The translations under genes and the position numbers were made by a program. Of a stretch of DNA of 64,000 nt, positions 27,346 to 35,343 are shown piece by piece. The stretch covers positions 143,976 through 207,975 of the forward strand of contig JBBCXB010000007.1 in the NCBI GenBank assembly GCA_037145635.1, written 5' to 3'. How positions within the stretch are numbered: position 1 is the first letter of the stretch; each line of letters begins with the position of its first letter. Under the pieces are notes generated by a model. That model worked only from the letters and a program-made list of their open reading frames with translations. It made no database searches and had not been told where the DNA came from. Origin of the DNA: JAATFS01 sp037145635. GTDB taxonomy: Bacteria > Pseudomonadota > Gammaproteobacteria > Xanthomonadales > Xanthomonadaceae.

Positions 27346-27743
27346 ACGGCTCTCCTGCGTTCGACGACGCTGCAATGACGGTGCCCGGAGGCCAGCCCCG
27401 GGCCGGAAAGGCCGTACGCGCTGCCAGCGGCATTGCGCGGACCGGCCACGGCGGCCCCTCCTCGGTGGTTCGATGGATCCCCCAGCGCTTCGACCGACCG
27501 GCGCCCGCCCCCCTGGCGGATCCCGGGCCGGGCTTGGGGCCCGGCTCAGCGGTGGCCGGCCGGCGCCTGTATCGTCGGCACTGCGCGGCTGCGACCCCGG
27601 ATGTATCACGCGCCGACACGGAGTGTCAATAAATTATTCTTGACAACAACTTCTGGCGAAAAGAATATTCCCCCGACCCCCCGTCGTCCCGCTGGCGGGC
27701 CGGCCCCCATTCGTCCCGCGGCTCCCGCTCCCACCGAGTTCCC
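27346..27743. other. Divergent intergenic region of the muropeptide locus
   Basis: About 400 bases between two divergently transcribed groups. No gene is recognisable. Most is GC-rich, but a markedly AT-rich island with dyad symmetry lies at 27624-27668, close to the plus-strand operon. Promoters of both groups should be here. Confidence 0.5.
27624..27668 (+). promoter_or_regulatory. AT-rich dyad with candidate promoter/operator
   Basis: TGTCAA (27624-27629) and its reverse complement TTGACA (27640-27645) flank a 10-base AT-rich centre. The TTGACA is also a perfect -35 hexamer, with GAATAT (27663) 17 bases further as a weak -10. A repressor on the dyad would cover the -35. The plus-strand operon downstream encodes an RpiR-family regulator, the obvious candidate. 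This is an inference from layout and base composition. Confidence 0.5.
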
Positions 27744-29141
27744 ATGAACACATTGCGTGGCCTGCTGCTGCTGCTCCTGGCCGGCCTGGGTGCCGCGGCC
27801 GTGCCGGCGCGCGCGGCCGGGACCGGCGCGCCGTTCCAGGTGGAGGCGCCGCAGCTGCGGGCCGACTACTGGATCGAACGCCTGCCCGCGCCCGACCGGC
27901 CGCTGCTCGAGCCCGCCGCGGTGACCCGCTTCAACGCCCGCCTGCTGCGCGACGACCCGTCGATGCACGACCTGCGCGAACTGCCGGCGCACTACAGTGC
28001 CGCGCAGGTGCGGGCCCGGGTGCTGGCCCTGTCCTCGCCGCCGACGCGGCCGCTCTACGACACGGCCGGCGCGGCGCTGGACCCGTCCCGCCTGGCCGCC
28101 CTCGGCGCCGCGCTCGCGCTGGAGGCACTGCCGCCGCAGGTGGCGCCGCGCTACGCGCTGGTGGTGCGTCGCGCCGACCTGCGTACGTTTCCCACCCGCG
28201 AGCCGGCGTTCGCCGGCCGCGACGACCGCGACATCGACCGCTTCCAGGAGTCGGCGCTGTACCCGGGCAGCGCCGTGGCGATCCTGCACGCCAGCCGCGA
28301 CGGACGCTGGTGCTTCGTGCTCGCGGCCAACTACGCGGCGTGGATCGAGCGCGACCGCCTGGCCGAGGGCAGCCGCGACGCGGTGCTGGCCTATGCGACG
28401 CGCACGCCGCGCCTGTGGGTCACCGGGGCGCGCGCGCAGACCGTGTTCACCCCGGAGCTGCCGGCGGCCTCGCAGTTGCCGCTGGACATGGGCACCTCGC
28501 TGCCGCAGCTGGCGGACTGGCCGCCGGCGCGGCCCGTCAACGGCCAGCTGCCGCTGGCCGCGCACGTGGTGCAGCTGCCGGTGCGCGGCGACGACGGCCG
28601 GCTGCGCCTGGTCGCCGCGCTGGTGCCGCGCAGTGCCGACGTGGCCGACGCACCGCTGCCGGCGACCCCGCGCCAGCTGCTGCGGCAGGCGTTCAAGTTC
28701 CTCGGTGAGCGCTACGGCTGGGGCAACGGCTACGACGCGCGCGACTGCAGCGGTTTCGTCTCCGACGTGTACCGCAGCCTCGGCCTGGCGCTGCCGCGCA
28801 ACACCGGCGACCAGTCGCGCAGCCCCGTGCTCACCCCGGTGCCGTACGACCCCGCCGCGCCCGCGGCGCAGCGCCGGCAGCGGCTGGCGCAGCTGCAGGC
28901 CGGTGACCTGGTCTACATCCCGGGCCACGTGATGATGGTGATCGGCCAAGACCGCGGCCTGACCTGGGTGATCCACGACGTGGCCGGCGCCAGCTACCGC
29001 GACGCCGGCGGCGCCCTGCAGCGCGCGCCGCTCAACGGCGTGTCAGTCACGCCGCTGGAGCCGCTGCTGCTGGGCAGCGGCGAACCCTTCATCGACCACA
29101 TCACCCGCATCCAGCGCCCCGGCCCGACCCCCAACGAATGA
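27744..29141 (+). CDS. SH3/NlpC-P60 peptidase, gamma-D-Glu dipeptidyl-peptidase (YkfC-like)
   Basis: A 465-residue exported Cys peptidase. A signal peptide (LLLLLLAGLGAAAVPARA) is followed by two bacterial SH3-like domains (about residues 120-290) and a C-terminal NlpC/P60 domain with catalytic Cys335 in ARDCSGFVSDVY and His395 in PGHVMMVIG. The architecture matches YkfC, which cuts the gamma-D-Glu bond of free murein peptides that begin with L-Ala, releasing L-Ala-D-Glu. That product is the substrate of the epimerase encoded by the next gene, whose ATG overlaps this stop codon (ATGA). First gene of the plus-strand muropeptide operon. Confidence 0.93.
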   Translation: MNTLRGLLLLLLAGLGAAAVPARAAGTGAPFQVEAPQLRADYWIERLPAPDRPLLEPAAVTRFNARLLRDDPSMHDLRELPAHYSAAQVRARVLALSSPPTRPLYDTAGAALDPSRLAALGAALALEALPPQVAPRYALVVRRADLRTFPTREPAFAGRDDRDIDRFQESALYPGSAVAILHASRDGRWCFVLAANYAAWIERDRLAEGSRDAVLAYATRTPRLWVTGARAQTVFTPELPAASQLPLDMGTSLPQLADWPPARPVNGQLPLAAHVVQLPVRGDDGRLRLVAALVPRSADVADAPLPATPRQLLRQAFKFLGERYGWGNGYDARDCSGFVSDVYRSLGLALPRNTGDQSRSPVLTPVPYDPAAPAAQRRQRLAQLQAGDLVYIPGHVMMVIGQDRGLTWVIHDVAGASYRDAGGALQRAPLNGVSVTPLEPLLLGSGEPFIDHITRIQRPGPTPNE

Positions 29142-30235
29142 AGATCACCGCCATCCAGCTCGGCATGCTGCGCGTGCCGCTGAAGACCCCGTTCAAGACC
29201 GCGCTGCGCACCGTGGAGACCGTCGAGGACGTGGTGGTGCTGATCCACACCGACAGCGGCCACACCGGCTACGGCGAGGCGCCGGCCACCGCGCCGATCA
29301 CCGGCGACACCCACGGCTCGATCGTCGCGGCGATCGAGCACTTCATCAAGCCGCGCCTGATCGGCGAGGACATCGCCGACCTCAACCGCCTCACCGGCCT
29401 GATCCAGGGCGCGCTGGAGCGCAACACCAGCGCCAAGGCCGCGGTGGAGATCGCCGTCTACGACCTGTGGGCCCAGCTGTACGGCGCCCCGTTGTACCGC
29501 CTGCTCGGCGGCGGCGACCCGGTCCTCACCACCGACATCACCATCAGCGTCGACTACATCGACAAGATGGTGGCCGACTCGCTGTCGGCGCTGGAGCGCG
29601 GCTTCGAATCGCTGAAGATCAAGGTCGGCAAGGACATCGGCCTGGACATCGAACGGGTCAAGGCGATCCATGCCGCGGTCGAGGGCCGCGCGCTGCTGCG
29701 CCTGGACGCCAACCAGGGCTGGACGCCCAAGCAGGCGGTGCACGCGATGCGCACCCTGGAGGAGGCCGGCGTCGCGCTGGAACTGCTGGAGCAGCCGGTG
29801 AAGGCCGCCGACATCGACGGGCTCAAGTACGTCACCGAGCGCGTCAACACCCCGGTGATGGCCGACGAGAGCGTGTTCGCGCCGGCCCAGGTGCTCGACC
29901 TGATCCAGCGCCGCGCCGCCGACATCATCAACATCAAGCTGATGAAGACCGGCGGCCTGTCCAACGCGATCCGCATCGCCGACATCGCCGCGCTGTACGG
30001 CGTGCCGTGCATGATCGGCTGCATGATCGAGTCCAGCATCAGCGTCGCCGCGGCGGTGCACCTGGCCGTGGCCAAGGCCGACATCATCACCAAGGTCGAC
30101 CTCGACGGTCCGTCGCTGGGCCGGTTCAACCCGGTCGAGGGCGGGGTGAACTTCAACGAGTCGGAGATCACCATCGGCGACGCCCCCGGCCTGGGCATCC
30201 GCGCCGTCCGCGGCCTCGAACTGCTGCCGTCGTGA
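29138..30235 (+). CDS. L-Ala-D/L-Glu epimerase (dipeptide epimerase)
   Basis: A 365-residue enolase-superfamily enzyme of the YkfB/YcjG type that converts L-Ala-D-Glu to L-Ala-L-Glu so the dipeptide can be used. Catalytic lysines are in LKIKVG (Lys160/162) and NIKLMK (Lys267); metal ligands are Asp190 (LDANQGW), Glu218 (LLEQPV) and Asp243 (ADESV), with the spacing of B. subtilis YkfB (Lys162, Asp191, Glu219, Asp244, Lys268). It is cytoplasmic and translationally coupled to the peptidase gene by a 4-base ATGA overlap. The pair YkfC-YkfB is a known murein peptide degradation module. Confidence 0.95.
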   Translation: MKITAIQLGMLRVPLKTPFKTALRTVETVEDVVVLIHTDSGHTGYGEAPATAPITGDTHGSIVAAIEHFIKPRLIGEDIADLNRLTGLIQGALERNTSAKAAVEIAVYDLWAQLYGAPLYRLLGGGDPVLTTDITISVDYIDKMVADSLSALERGFESLKIKVGKDIGLDIERVKAIHAAVEGRALLRLDANQGWTPKQAVHAMRTLEEAGVALELLEQPVKAADIDGLKYVTERVNTPVMADESVFAPAQVLDLIQRRAADIINIKLMKTGGLSNAIRIADIAALYGVPCMIGCMIESSISVAAAVHLAVAKADIITKVDLDGPSLGRFNPVEGGVNFNESEITIGDAPGLGIRAVRGLELLPS

Positions 30236-30254
30236 CCGCCATCGCACCGCCTGC

Positions 30255-31106
30255 ATGTCGCCGCTGCTGAAGATCCGCGCCGAGCGCGACCGCATGTCGG
30301 CGATCGAGCGCCGCATCGCGGACTTTCTGCTCGACAACGCCCACCTGCTGCGCGACTACTCCTCGCAGCAGCTGGCCCGTGCGCTGGGGGTCAGCCAGTC
30401 CAGCGTGGTCAAGTTCAGCCAGAAGCTCGGCTTCAAGGGCTACCCGGACCTGAAGTACTCGGTCGGCGAGGCGATCGCCCGCGCCGGCCCGCCGTCGCCG
30501 CGCCGCGAGCCCGGGCCCGCGGCCGCCGACGACGCCTATGGCCGGCTGGAGCAGGCGCTGCGCGACAGCAAGGCCGCCGCCGAGGAAGAGACGCGCCTGC
30601 TCAACCCGCGCGCCACCGTCGAGCCGATCGTGGCGCTGATCGACGCCGCGCCCAAGGTGTTCGTCTGCGGGCTGGGCGACGACGGCCTGTTCGCGCGCGA
30701 GTTCGCGATGCGGCTGTCGCTGCTGGGCGTGCTCGCCGTGCACCACGCCGATCCGATCCTGCTGATGGCCAACCTGTCGGCGGTGCGCGGCGGCGACGTG
30801 CTGCTGCTGTTCTCCGAGTTCGGGCAGCTGGCGCAGGTCACCCACGTGGCGCGCCAGTTCCAGGCCGCCGGTGGCACACTGGTGTCGATCACCCGCCACA
30901 CCGCCAACCCGCTGCGCGCGATGGCCGACGCCTCGCTGGCCGTCTCCGCGCACGACCCGGCGGCGCAGGTCGAACTGCTGCTGTACCGCTCCTCCCTGCA
31001 GTACCTGCTGGACTTCGTCTTCGTGCTGCTGTGCCAGAGCAACCCCGGTCGCCACCGGGCGCTGGCCGGCAACCTGGAGCGGGTGCGGCACCTGCTCGAA
31101 TCGTGA
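30255..31106 (+). CDS. MurR/RpiR family transcriptional regulator
   Basis: A 283-residue regulator with an N-terminal RpiR-type helix-turn-helix (residues 10-75: SAIERRIADFLLDN, QQLARALGVSQSSVVKFSQKLGFKG) and a C-terminal SIS domain that usually senses a phosphorylated sugar (FVCGLGDDGLFAREFAMRL, GGDVLLLFSEFG). E. coli MurR, which responds to MurNAc-6-P, is in this family. Placement within the muropeptide operon suggests local control by a peptidoglycan-derived ligand. The candidate operator is the AT-rich dyad at 27.6 kb. Twenty bases separate it from the epimerase gene. Confidence 0.93.
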   Translation: MSPLLKIRAERDRMSAIERRIADFLLDNAHLLRDYSSQQLARALGVSQSSVVKFSQKLGFKGYPDLKYSVGEAIARAGPPSPRREPGPAAADDAYGRLEQALRDSKAAAEEETRLLNPRATVEPIVALIDAAPKVFVCGLGDDGLFAREFAMRLSLLGVLAVHHADPILLMANLSAVRGGDVLLLFSEFGQLAQVTHVARQFQAAGGTLVSITRHTANPLRAMADASLAVSAHDPAAQVELLLYRSSLQYLLDFVFVLLCQSNPGRHRALAGNLERVRHLLES

Positions 31107-31120
31107 CCCCCGGAGTCTCC

Positions 31121-31909
31121 ATGCGCCGTGCCCCGCCGTTCTCCCGCTTCGTCCGCCGCTGCCTGCTGCTGTGCGCGCTGGTGGCGCCCGCCGCCGCCGT
31201 CGCAGCGCCCGCGCCCGCGCCGGTCCCCGCGTTGCAGCAGGCGCGTGCGCTGGTCGTGGTGGTCCCGGCCGACTGGGACAGCGCGCAGGCGACGCTGCGT
31301 ACCTACGTGCGCGACGGCGCCGGCTGGCGCGCGGCGGCACCGGCGTTCGCGGTCGCGCTGGGGCGCAGCGGCAGCGCCTGGGGCGAGGGCCTGCACCCGG
31401 CGCAGGACGCAGGCCCGCAGAAGCGCGAGGGCGACGGCCGCAGCCCGGCCGGCGTGTTCGCCATCGGCCCGGCGTTCGGCTACGCCGAGCACATCGCCAG
31501 CGCCCTGCCCTACCAGCCGATGCGCGCCAGCAGCTATTGCATGGATGTGCCGGCGTCGCCGCTGTACAACCGGATCGTCGACGCCGAGCGCGTCGGCGCC
31601 GACGCGGTGGCCGAGTCCAGCGAACCGATGCGCCTGGACCTGCACCACGACGGCGACCGCCGCTACCGCGAGGGCTTCGTGATCGGGCACAACCCGCAGG
31701 CCGTGCCCGGCCGCGGCAGCTGCATCTTCGCCCACCTGTGGCGCCAGCCCGGCGAGGCCACCGCCGGCTGCACCGCGATGGAGCCGGCCGACATGCGCCG
31801 CCTGCTGGCCTGGCTCAGGCCGGCCGACCACCCGCTGTTCGTGCTGCTGCCGCAGGCCGAGTACCGGCGCCTGCAGGCCGCCTGGCGGCTGCCGCCGGAG
31901 GCGCTCTGA
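31121..31909 (+). CDS. L,D-transpeptidase-like (YkuD fold) protein
   Basis: A 262-residue exported protein (signal peptide CLLLCALVAPAAAVAA). A YkuD-type catalytic segment is recognisable: GDGRSPAGVFAIG, IGHNP, then FAHLWRQPGEATAGCTAM. In canonical L,D-transpeptidases the end reads HGC-[IV]-R; here the Cys is followed by TAM, similar to the GCYAM of YafK/DpaA, an amidase that detaches Lpp from peptidoglycan. It may therefore be a hydrolase in place of a cross-linker. The ATG has GGAG 6-9 bases upstream. The longer open frame overlaps the regulator gene and is not used. The stop overlaps the permease start. Confidence 0.85.
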   Translation: MRRAPPFSRFVRRCLLLCALVAPAAAVAAPAPAPVPALQQARALVVVVPADWDSAQATLRTYVRDGAGWRAAAPAFAVALGRSGSAWGEGLHPAQDAGPQKREGDGRSPAGVFAIGPAFGYAEHIASALPYQPMRASSYCMDVPASPLYNRIVDAERVGADAVAESSEPMRLDLHHDGDRRYREGFVIGHNPQAVPGRGSCIFAHLWRQPGEATAGCTAMEPADMRRLLAWLRPADHPLFVLLPQAEYRRLQAAWRLPPEAL

Positions 31910-33213
31910 TGGCGGCCGCGCCCGAGCGCCAGCCGCCGCTGGTCCGCGCAGTCAGCCGCTGGCAGATCGTCGGCCTGTCGATCAACGACGTCATCGGCAG
32001 CGGCATCTACCTGCTGCCCGCCGCCACCGCCGCGCTGCTCGGGCCGATGAGCCTGTGGGCGGTGATGCTGGCCGGCCTGGCGGTGGCGCTGCTGGTGCTG
32101 TGCTACGCCCAGGCCGCCAGCTATTTCGACGAGCCCGGCGGCAGCTACCTGTATGCGCGCGAGGCGTTCGGCCGCTTCGCCGGCTTCGAGATCGGCTGGA
32201 TGATCTGGCTGACCCGCATCAGCTCGGCGGCCGCGCTCGGCAACGGCCTGGCCGACGCGGTCGCGCGCTTCTGGCCGGCGGCCGGCCACGCCGGTCCGGC
32301 ACGGCTGGCGGTGGTGGCCGGCTCGCTGGGCGTGCTCACCGCCATCAACGTGATCGGGGTGAAGTCGGCCGCGCGCACCGGCGTCGCACTGGTGATCGGC
32401 AAGCTGGTGCCGCTGCTGCTGTTCGTGGCGATCGGCCTGTTCTACGTGGACTGGTCGTGGGCGTTCTCCGGGACGTCCCCGGACCTGCGCGACCTCGGCA
32501 ACCTCGGCGAGGCCGCGTTGCTGCTGCTGTTCGCCTACGCCGGCTTCGAGAACATCCCGGCCGCCGCCGGCGAGTACCGCAACCCGCGCCGCGACGTCCC
32601 GTTCGCGCTGATCACGATGATCGTCACCGTCACCCTGATCTACGCCGCGGTGCAGGTGGTGGCGCAGGGCACGCTGCCCGGCCTCGCGGCCTCGCCGACC
32701 CCGCTGGCCGACGCCGCCAGCCGCTTCGGCGGCGAGGCGCTGGCGCTGGTGCTCACGGTCGGCGCCACCGTGTCGATCCTCGGCACCACCAGCAACACCG
32801 TGATGCTGGGCCCGCGCTTCCTGTTCGCGCTGGCGCGCGACGGCTACGGGCCGGCGTTCCTGGCGCGCGTGCACCCGCGCTTCCACACCCCGGCCGCGGC
32901 GGTGCTCACCCAGGGCGTGATCTCGCTGGCGCTGGCGCTGTCCGGCTCGTTCGTGCAGCTGGCGCTGCTGTCGATGGTGACGCGGCTGTTCGCCTATATC
33001 GGCACCGCCGCCGCGGTGATCGTGCTGGCGCGCCGCTACCGCGACCGTGCCGACGCGCTGCGGCTGCCGGGCGGGCCGCTGATCCCGGTCGCCGCGTTGC
33101 TGCTCTCGCTCGGCCTGCTCGCCAGCGCGAGCTGGCAGAACCTGGCCGCCGCCGGCGTGGCGCTGCTGGTGGGCGGGGTGATCTACCTGTTCCCGCGGCG
33201 CCCCGCGGCCTAG
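31909..33213 (+). CDS. APC family amino acid/peptide permease
   Basis: A 434-residue inner-membrane transporter of the amino acid-polyamine-organocation superfamily, with about 12 membrane helices. The first helix carries the substrate-binding GSGIY motif (NDVIGSGIYLLPA); FAYAGFENIPAAAGEYRNPRRDVP matches the conserved TM6-TM7 segment. Its ATG overlaps the stop codon of the L,D-transpeptidase-like gene (TGATG). In this operon it probably imports amino acids or small peptides released from murein, but the substrate cannot be read from sequence. Confidence 0.9.
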   Translation: MAAAPERQPPLVRAVSRWQIVGLSINDVIGSGIYLLPAATAALLGPMSLWAVMLAGLAVALLVLCYAQAASYFDEPGGSYLYAREAFGRFAGFEIGWMIWLTRISSAAALGNGLADAVARFWPAAGHAGPARLAVVAGSLGVLTAINVIGVKSAARTGVALVIGKLVPLLLFVAIGLFYVDWSWAFSGTSPDLRDLGNLGEAALLLLFAYAGFENIPAAAGEYRNPRRDVPFALITMIVTVTLIYAAVQVVAQGTLPGLAASPTPLADAASRFGGEALALVLTVGATVSILGTTSNTVMLGPRFLFALARDGYGPAFLARVHPRFHTPAAAVLTQGVISLALALSGSFVQLALLSMVTRLFAYIGTAAAVIVLARRYRDRADALRLPGGPLIPVAALLLSLGLLASASWQNLAAAGVALLVGGVIYLFPRRPAA

Positions 33214-33282
33214 GGGCCGCGCTCACGCCGGCCTAACCGCCGCGCCGGGAGCCTGTGCGCGTCCCTGCCGCGGAGCCGCCCG

Positions 33283-33780
33283 ATGAAGAACCGTCGCGTC
33301 TACAGCACGCCCGATGTCGCCAGCGCCCAGCGCGCGCTGCAGGCCGCGCGCGGCGCCGGCCTGGCCAACGACGACCTCGCCCTGATCGCACGTTCGGACA
33401 TCGAGCTGGAGCAGGTGCCGGACGCCCGCAAGGAGGCCCGTACCGACTTCCTGCCCGCCGCCGCCCGCGGCGCGGCGGGCGGCGGTGCGGCCGGCCTGCT
33501 GGCCGGGCTGGCCGCCATCGCGGTGCCGCCGCTGGGCATCACCCTGGCCGGCGTCGGGGTCATGGCGGTGGCCGGCGCGCTCGTGGGCACGTGGTCGTCG
33601 GCGCTGGTCGGCGCCACCGTGCCGGATCCGGTACGGCGGCGGTTCGAGGACGAGATCGAGGCCGGCCGCGTGCTGGTGGTGATCGATGCCGAGGACACCG
33701 CGCTGGCCCTGGCCGACCCCGCGCTGCAGGCAGCCGGCGCGACGCCGCTGCCCTACGCGGCGGCCTCCGCCGCTACCTGA
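33283..33780 (+). CDS. Hypothetical membrane-associated protein
   Basis: A 165-residue protein with a hydrophilic alpha/beta N-terminus (DVASAQRALQAARGAGLANDDLALIAR), a central Gly/Ala-rich pair of membrane helices (residues 62-110, GAAGGGAAGLLAGLAAIAVPPLG), and a C-terminal segment EIEAGRVLVVIDAEDT. This plan resembles DUF1269-like stress-associated membrane proteins, but I cannot assign it firmly. It lies downstream of the permease gene on the same strand after a 70-bp gap. Confidence 0.75.
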   Translation: MKNRRVYSTPDVASAQRALQAARGAGLANDDLALIARSDIELEQVPDARKEARTDFLPAAARGAAGGGAAGLLAGLAAIAVPPLGITLAGVGVMAVAGALVGTWSSALVGATVPDPVRRRFEDEIEAGRVLVVIDAEDTALALADPALQAAGATPLPYAAASAAT

Positions 33781-33964
33781 GCGATGATCGCGTCGGCCGG
33801 CCGTGGCACGGGCCGGCGGATGCGCTGGACGGAAGGTGCGCGGCGCCTCCGCTCGCCGCCGGCCGCCCGCAGCGCGGCGCGGGCAGTCCACGCCGCGCCC
33901 ACGGCGACGGTCCGATGCAATGGTCCAGCGCGAATGCCGCGGCGGTCGGCCCGCCCTGTGCGTA

Positions 33965-34474
33965 TCAGCCCGGCGGCGGCCGATGCACGCGCAGGTGGCG
34001 TCCCAGGCCCAGGCCCTGGGTCAGCGCCTGCGCGACCAGCGCCGCGGCCAGCGCCAGCGTCAGCGGACTGGCGGCGTCCGGCGCCGGCAGGGTGCCGCCG
34101 TCGAATGCACCCTGCTGCCAGCGCCACACCAGCCGCCCCAGCAGAACCAGGCTGAGGCAGGCGCCGATCCAGGGATTGGGCACGTAGCCCGCCCGGCCAT
34201 CGCGCACCTCGATGCGGGTATGCCGCAGCGCGACCAGTCCCAGCCCCACGCCGGCCATCGCGCCCACGGCCATTCCCGCGCACAGCGACGGCGACCGCGC
34301 CGCCAGCCACGTCAGCAGTGCCGCCACGCCGGCCAGCAGCGCCACCCGCAGGGCGGTGCGCCGCGGCTGCCAGGGCTGCCAACCGAAGTGGCGCCGCAAC
34401 CGGCGGTAGTACAGCCATCCCACGCCGGCCGTGGTCAGGTAGGGCATCAGCAGCGGCGCTGCGGTGGCAGCCAT
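33965..34474 (-). CDS. Membrane protein, DUF1453/CcdC-like
   Basis: A 169-residue protein with four to five membrane helices. The arrangement of an Arg-rich loop (RRLRRHFGWQPWQPRR) after the first helix and the segment RHTRIEVRDGRAGYVPNPWIG before the last ones resembles the DUF1453/CcdC-like family. The start is the ATG giving MAATAAPLLMPYL; the longer frame upstream is noncoding-like. Function unknown. It is convergent with the gene at 33283 and divergent from the gene at 34608. Confidence 0.65.
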   Translation of the reverse strand: MAATAAPLLMPYLTTAGVGWLYYRRLRRHFGWQPWQPRRTALRVALLAGVAALLTWLAARSPSLCAGMAVGAMAGVGLGLVALRHTRIEVRDGRAGYVPNPWIGACLSLVLLGRLVWRWQQGAFDGGTLPAPDAASPLTLALAAALVAQALTQGLGLGRHLRVHRPPPG

Positions 34475-34607
34475 GCGGGCGGGCTCTGCGGGAGAAGGCC
34501 CGATCCTACCCCGGCGCGGGCCGGGCATTAAGGCCGCCCTCACCCGGCGTGCCATCGGGCTTAACACGCCACCGCCTACGGTGCCTGCAACCCACAGGAG
34601 GAACGCC

Positions 34608-34940
34608 ATGAACACCCCCTACCAGATTCCGGGCCGCGCTCCCGACGAGGACGATCGCCAGGACGTCTCCAGCTACTGGCGCGACCGCTTCGCCGACGAG
34701 CCGTACTACGCCGAGGGCGAGCGCTTCGAGGATTACGAGGCCGCCTACGTGGCCGGGCACGAGGCGCGCGTGCGCAACTTCACCCAGGCCTACGAGCAGG
34801 TCGAGGCCGAGCTGCATCGCAGCTGGGATGCCGACAAGGGCTCGGCGTCGCTGGCCTGGAGCAAGGCCCGGCACGCGGTCCGCCGGGCCTGGGAGCGCGC
34901 CGGCGAGATCGGCAGCAAGCACGACGAGCACGGCCGCTGA
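34608..34940 (+). CDS. Hypothetical acidic soluble protein
   Basis: A 110-residue hydrophilic protein with a perfect AGGAGG upstream. It is rich in acidic and aromatic residues (YWRDRFADEPYYAEGERFEDYEAAYVAGHEARV) and ends in a helical segment KARHAVRRAWERAGEIGSKHDEHGR. It looks like a small stress- or stationary-phase protein of the kind conserved in Xanthomonadaceae, without a named domain. The strong ribosome-binding site suggests high expression. Confidence 0.75.
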   Translation: MNTPYQIPGRAPDEDDRQDVSSYWRDRFADEPYYAEGERFEDYEAAYVAGHEARVRNFTQAYEQVEAELHRSWDADKGSASLAWSKARHAVRRAWERAGEIGSKHDEHGR

Positions 34941-35343
34941 GCAGGGGCACGTGCGGGGCGGAATTTAGTTCTCGCACGCGGTCGTAGTTCTTGCATCACG
35001 CGGTCGTAGTTCTCGCATTCGGTCGGCCGGGCGGCGGCACCCGGGTCGCGCAGACGCCAGGCCGACGGACGGGCGCGGCAAGTGGAGCATCCCTAAAGAG
35101 GCATTGAGGTGGCGCCGCATCCGCAAGGCCCGGGCGTCCCCTCGCATCGCCCGCACGATCACGCGGTTTCAGGCCGCCGGTCAGGGTGTCGATGACGAAG
35201 TCCAAGGCGGCGGCCCCCGGGGTCGCCGCCGCTCGCAGGGCGGTGAACGCTGCGGCAAGGCGCGCCGTGTGGGCCCATGTAAGGTAAGCCACGCCTGCGG
35301 CGTGCCACCGGTGCGCCGTCCCGCCATCGTTCCCGGAGGACGT
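34941..35343. other. Intergenic with a short tandem repeat
   Basis: Four hundred bases before the aldose dehydrogenase gene. A threefold imperfect repeat lies at 34966-35026. The remainder has no recognisable gene on either strand; several open frames have noncoding composition. Confidence 0.4.
34966..35026. repeat. Three imperfect 19-22 bp tandem repeats
   Basis: Units TAGTTCTCGCACGCGGTCG (34966-34984), then a 22-base copy (34985-35006) and a 20-base copy (35007-35026) that share TAGTTCT[CT]GCA and CGGTCG. They lie just after the stop of the small acidic protein. No coding or mobile-element context is visible. Confidence 0.7.

Noticed and set aside
22877..27619. Single 1580-codon minus-strand frame that would fuse the serine hydrolase with upstream sequence
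   Set aside because: Only the part after 24538 is protein-like. Upstream codons are out of frame with the TonB-dependent receptor, which is the real gene there.
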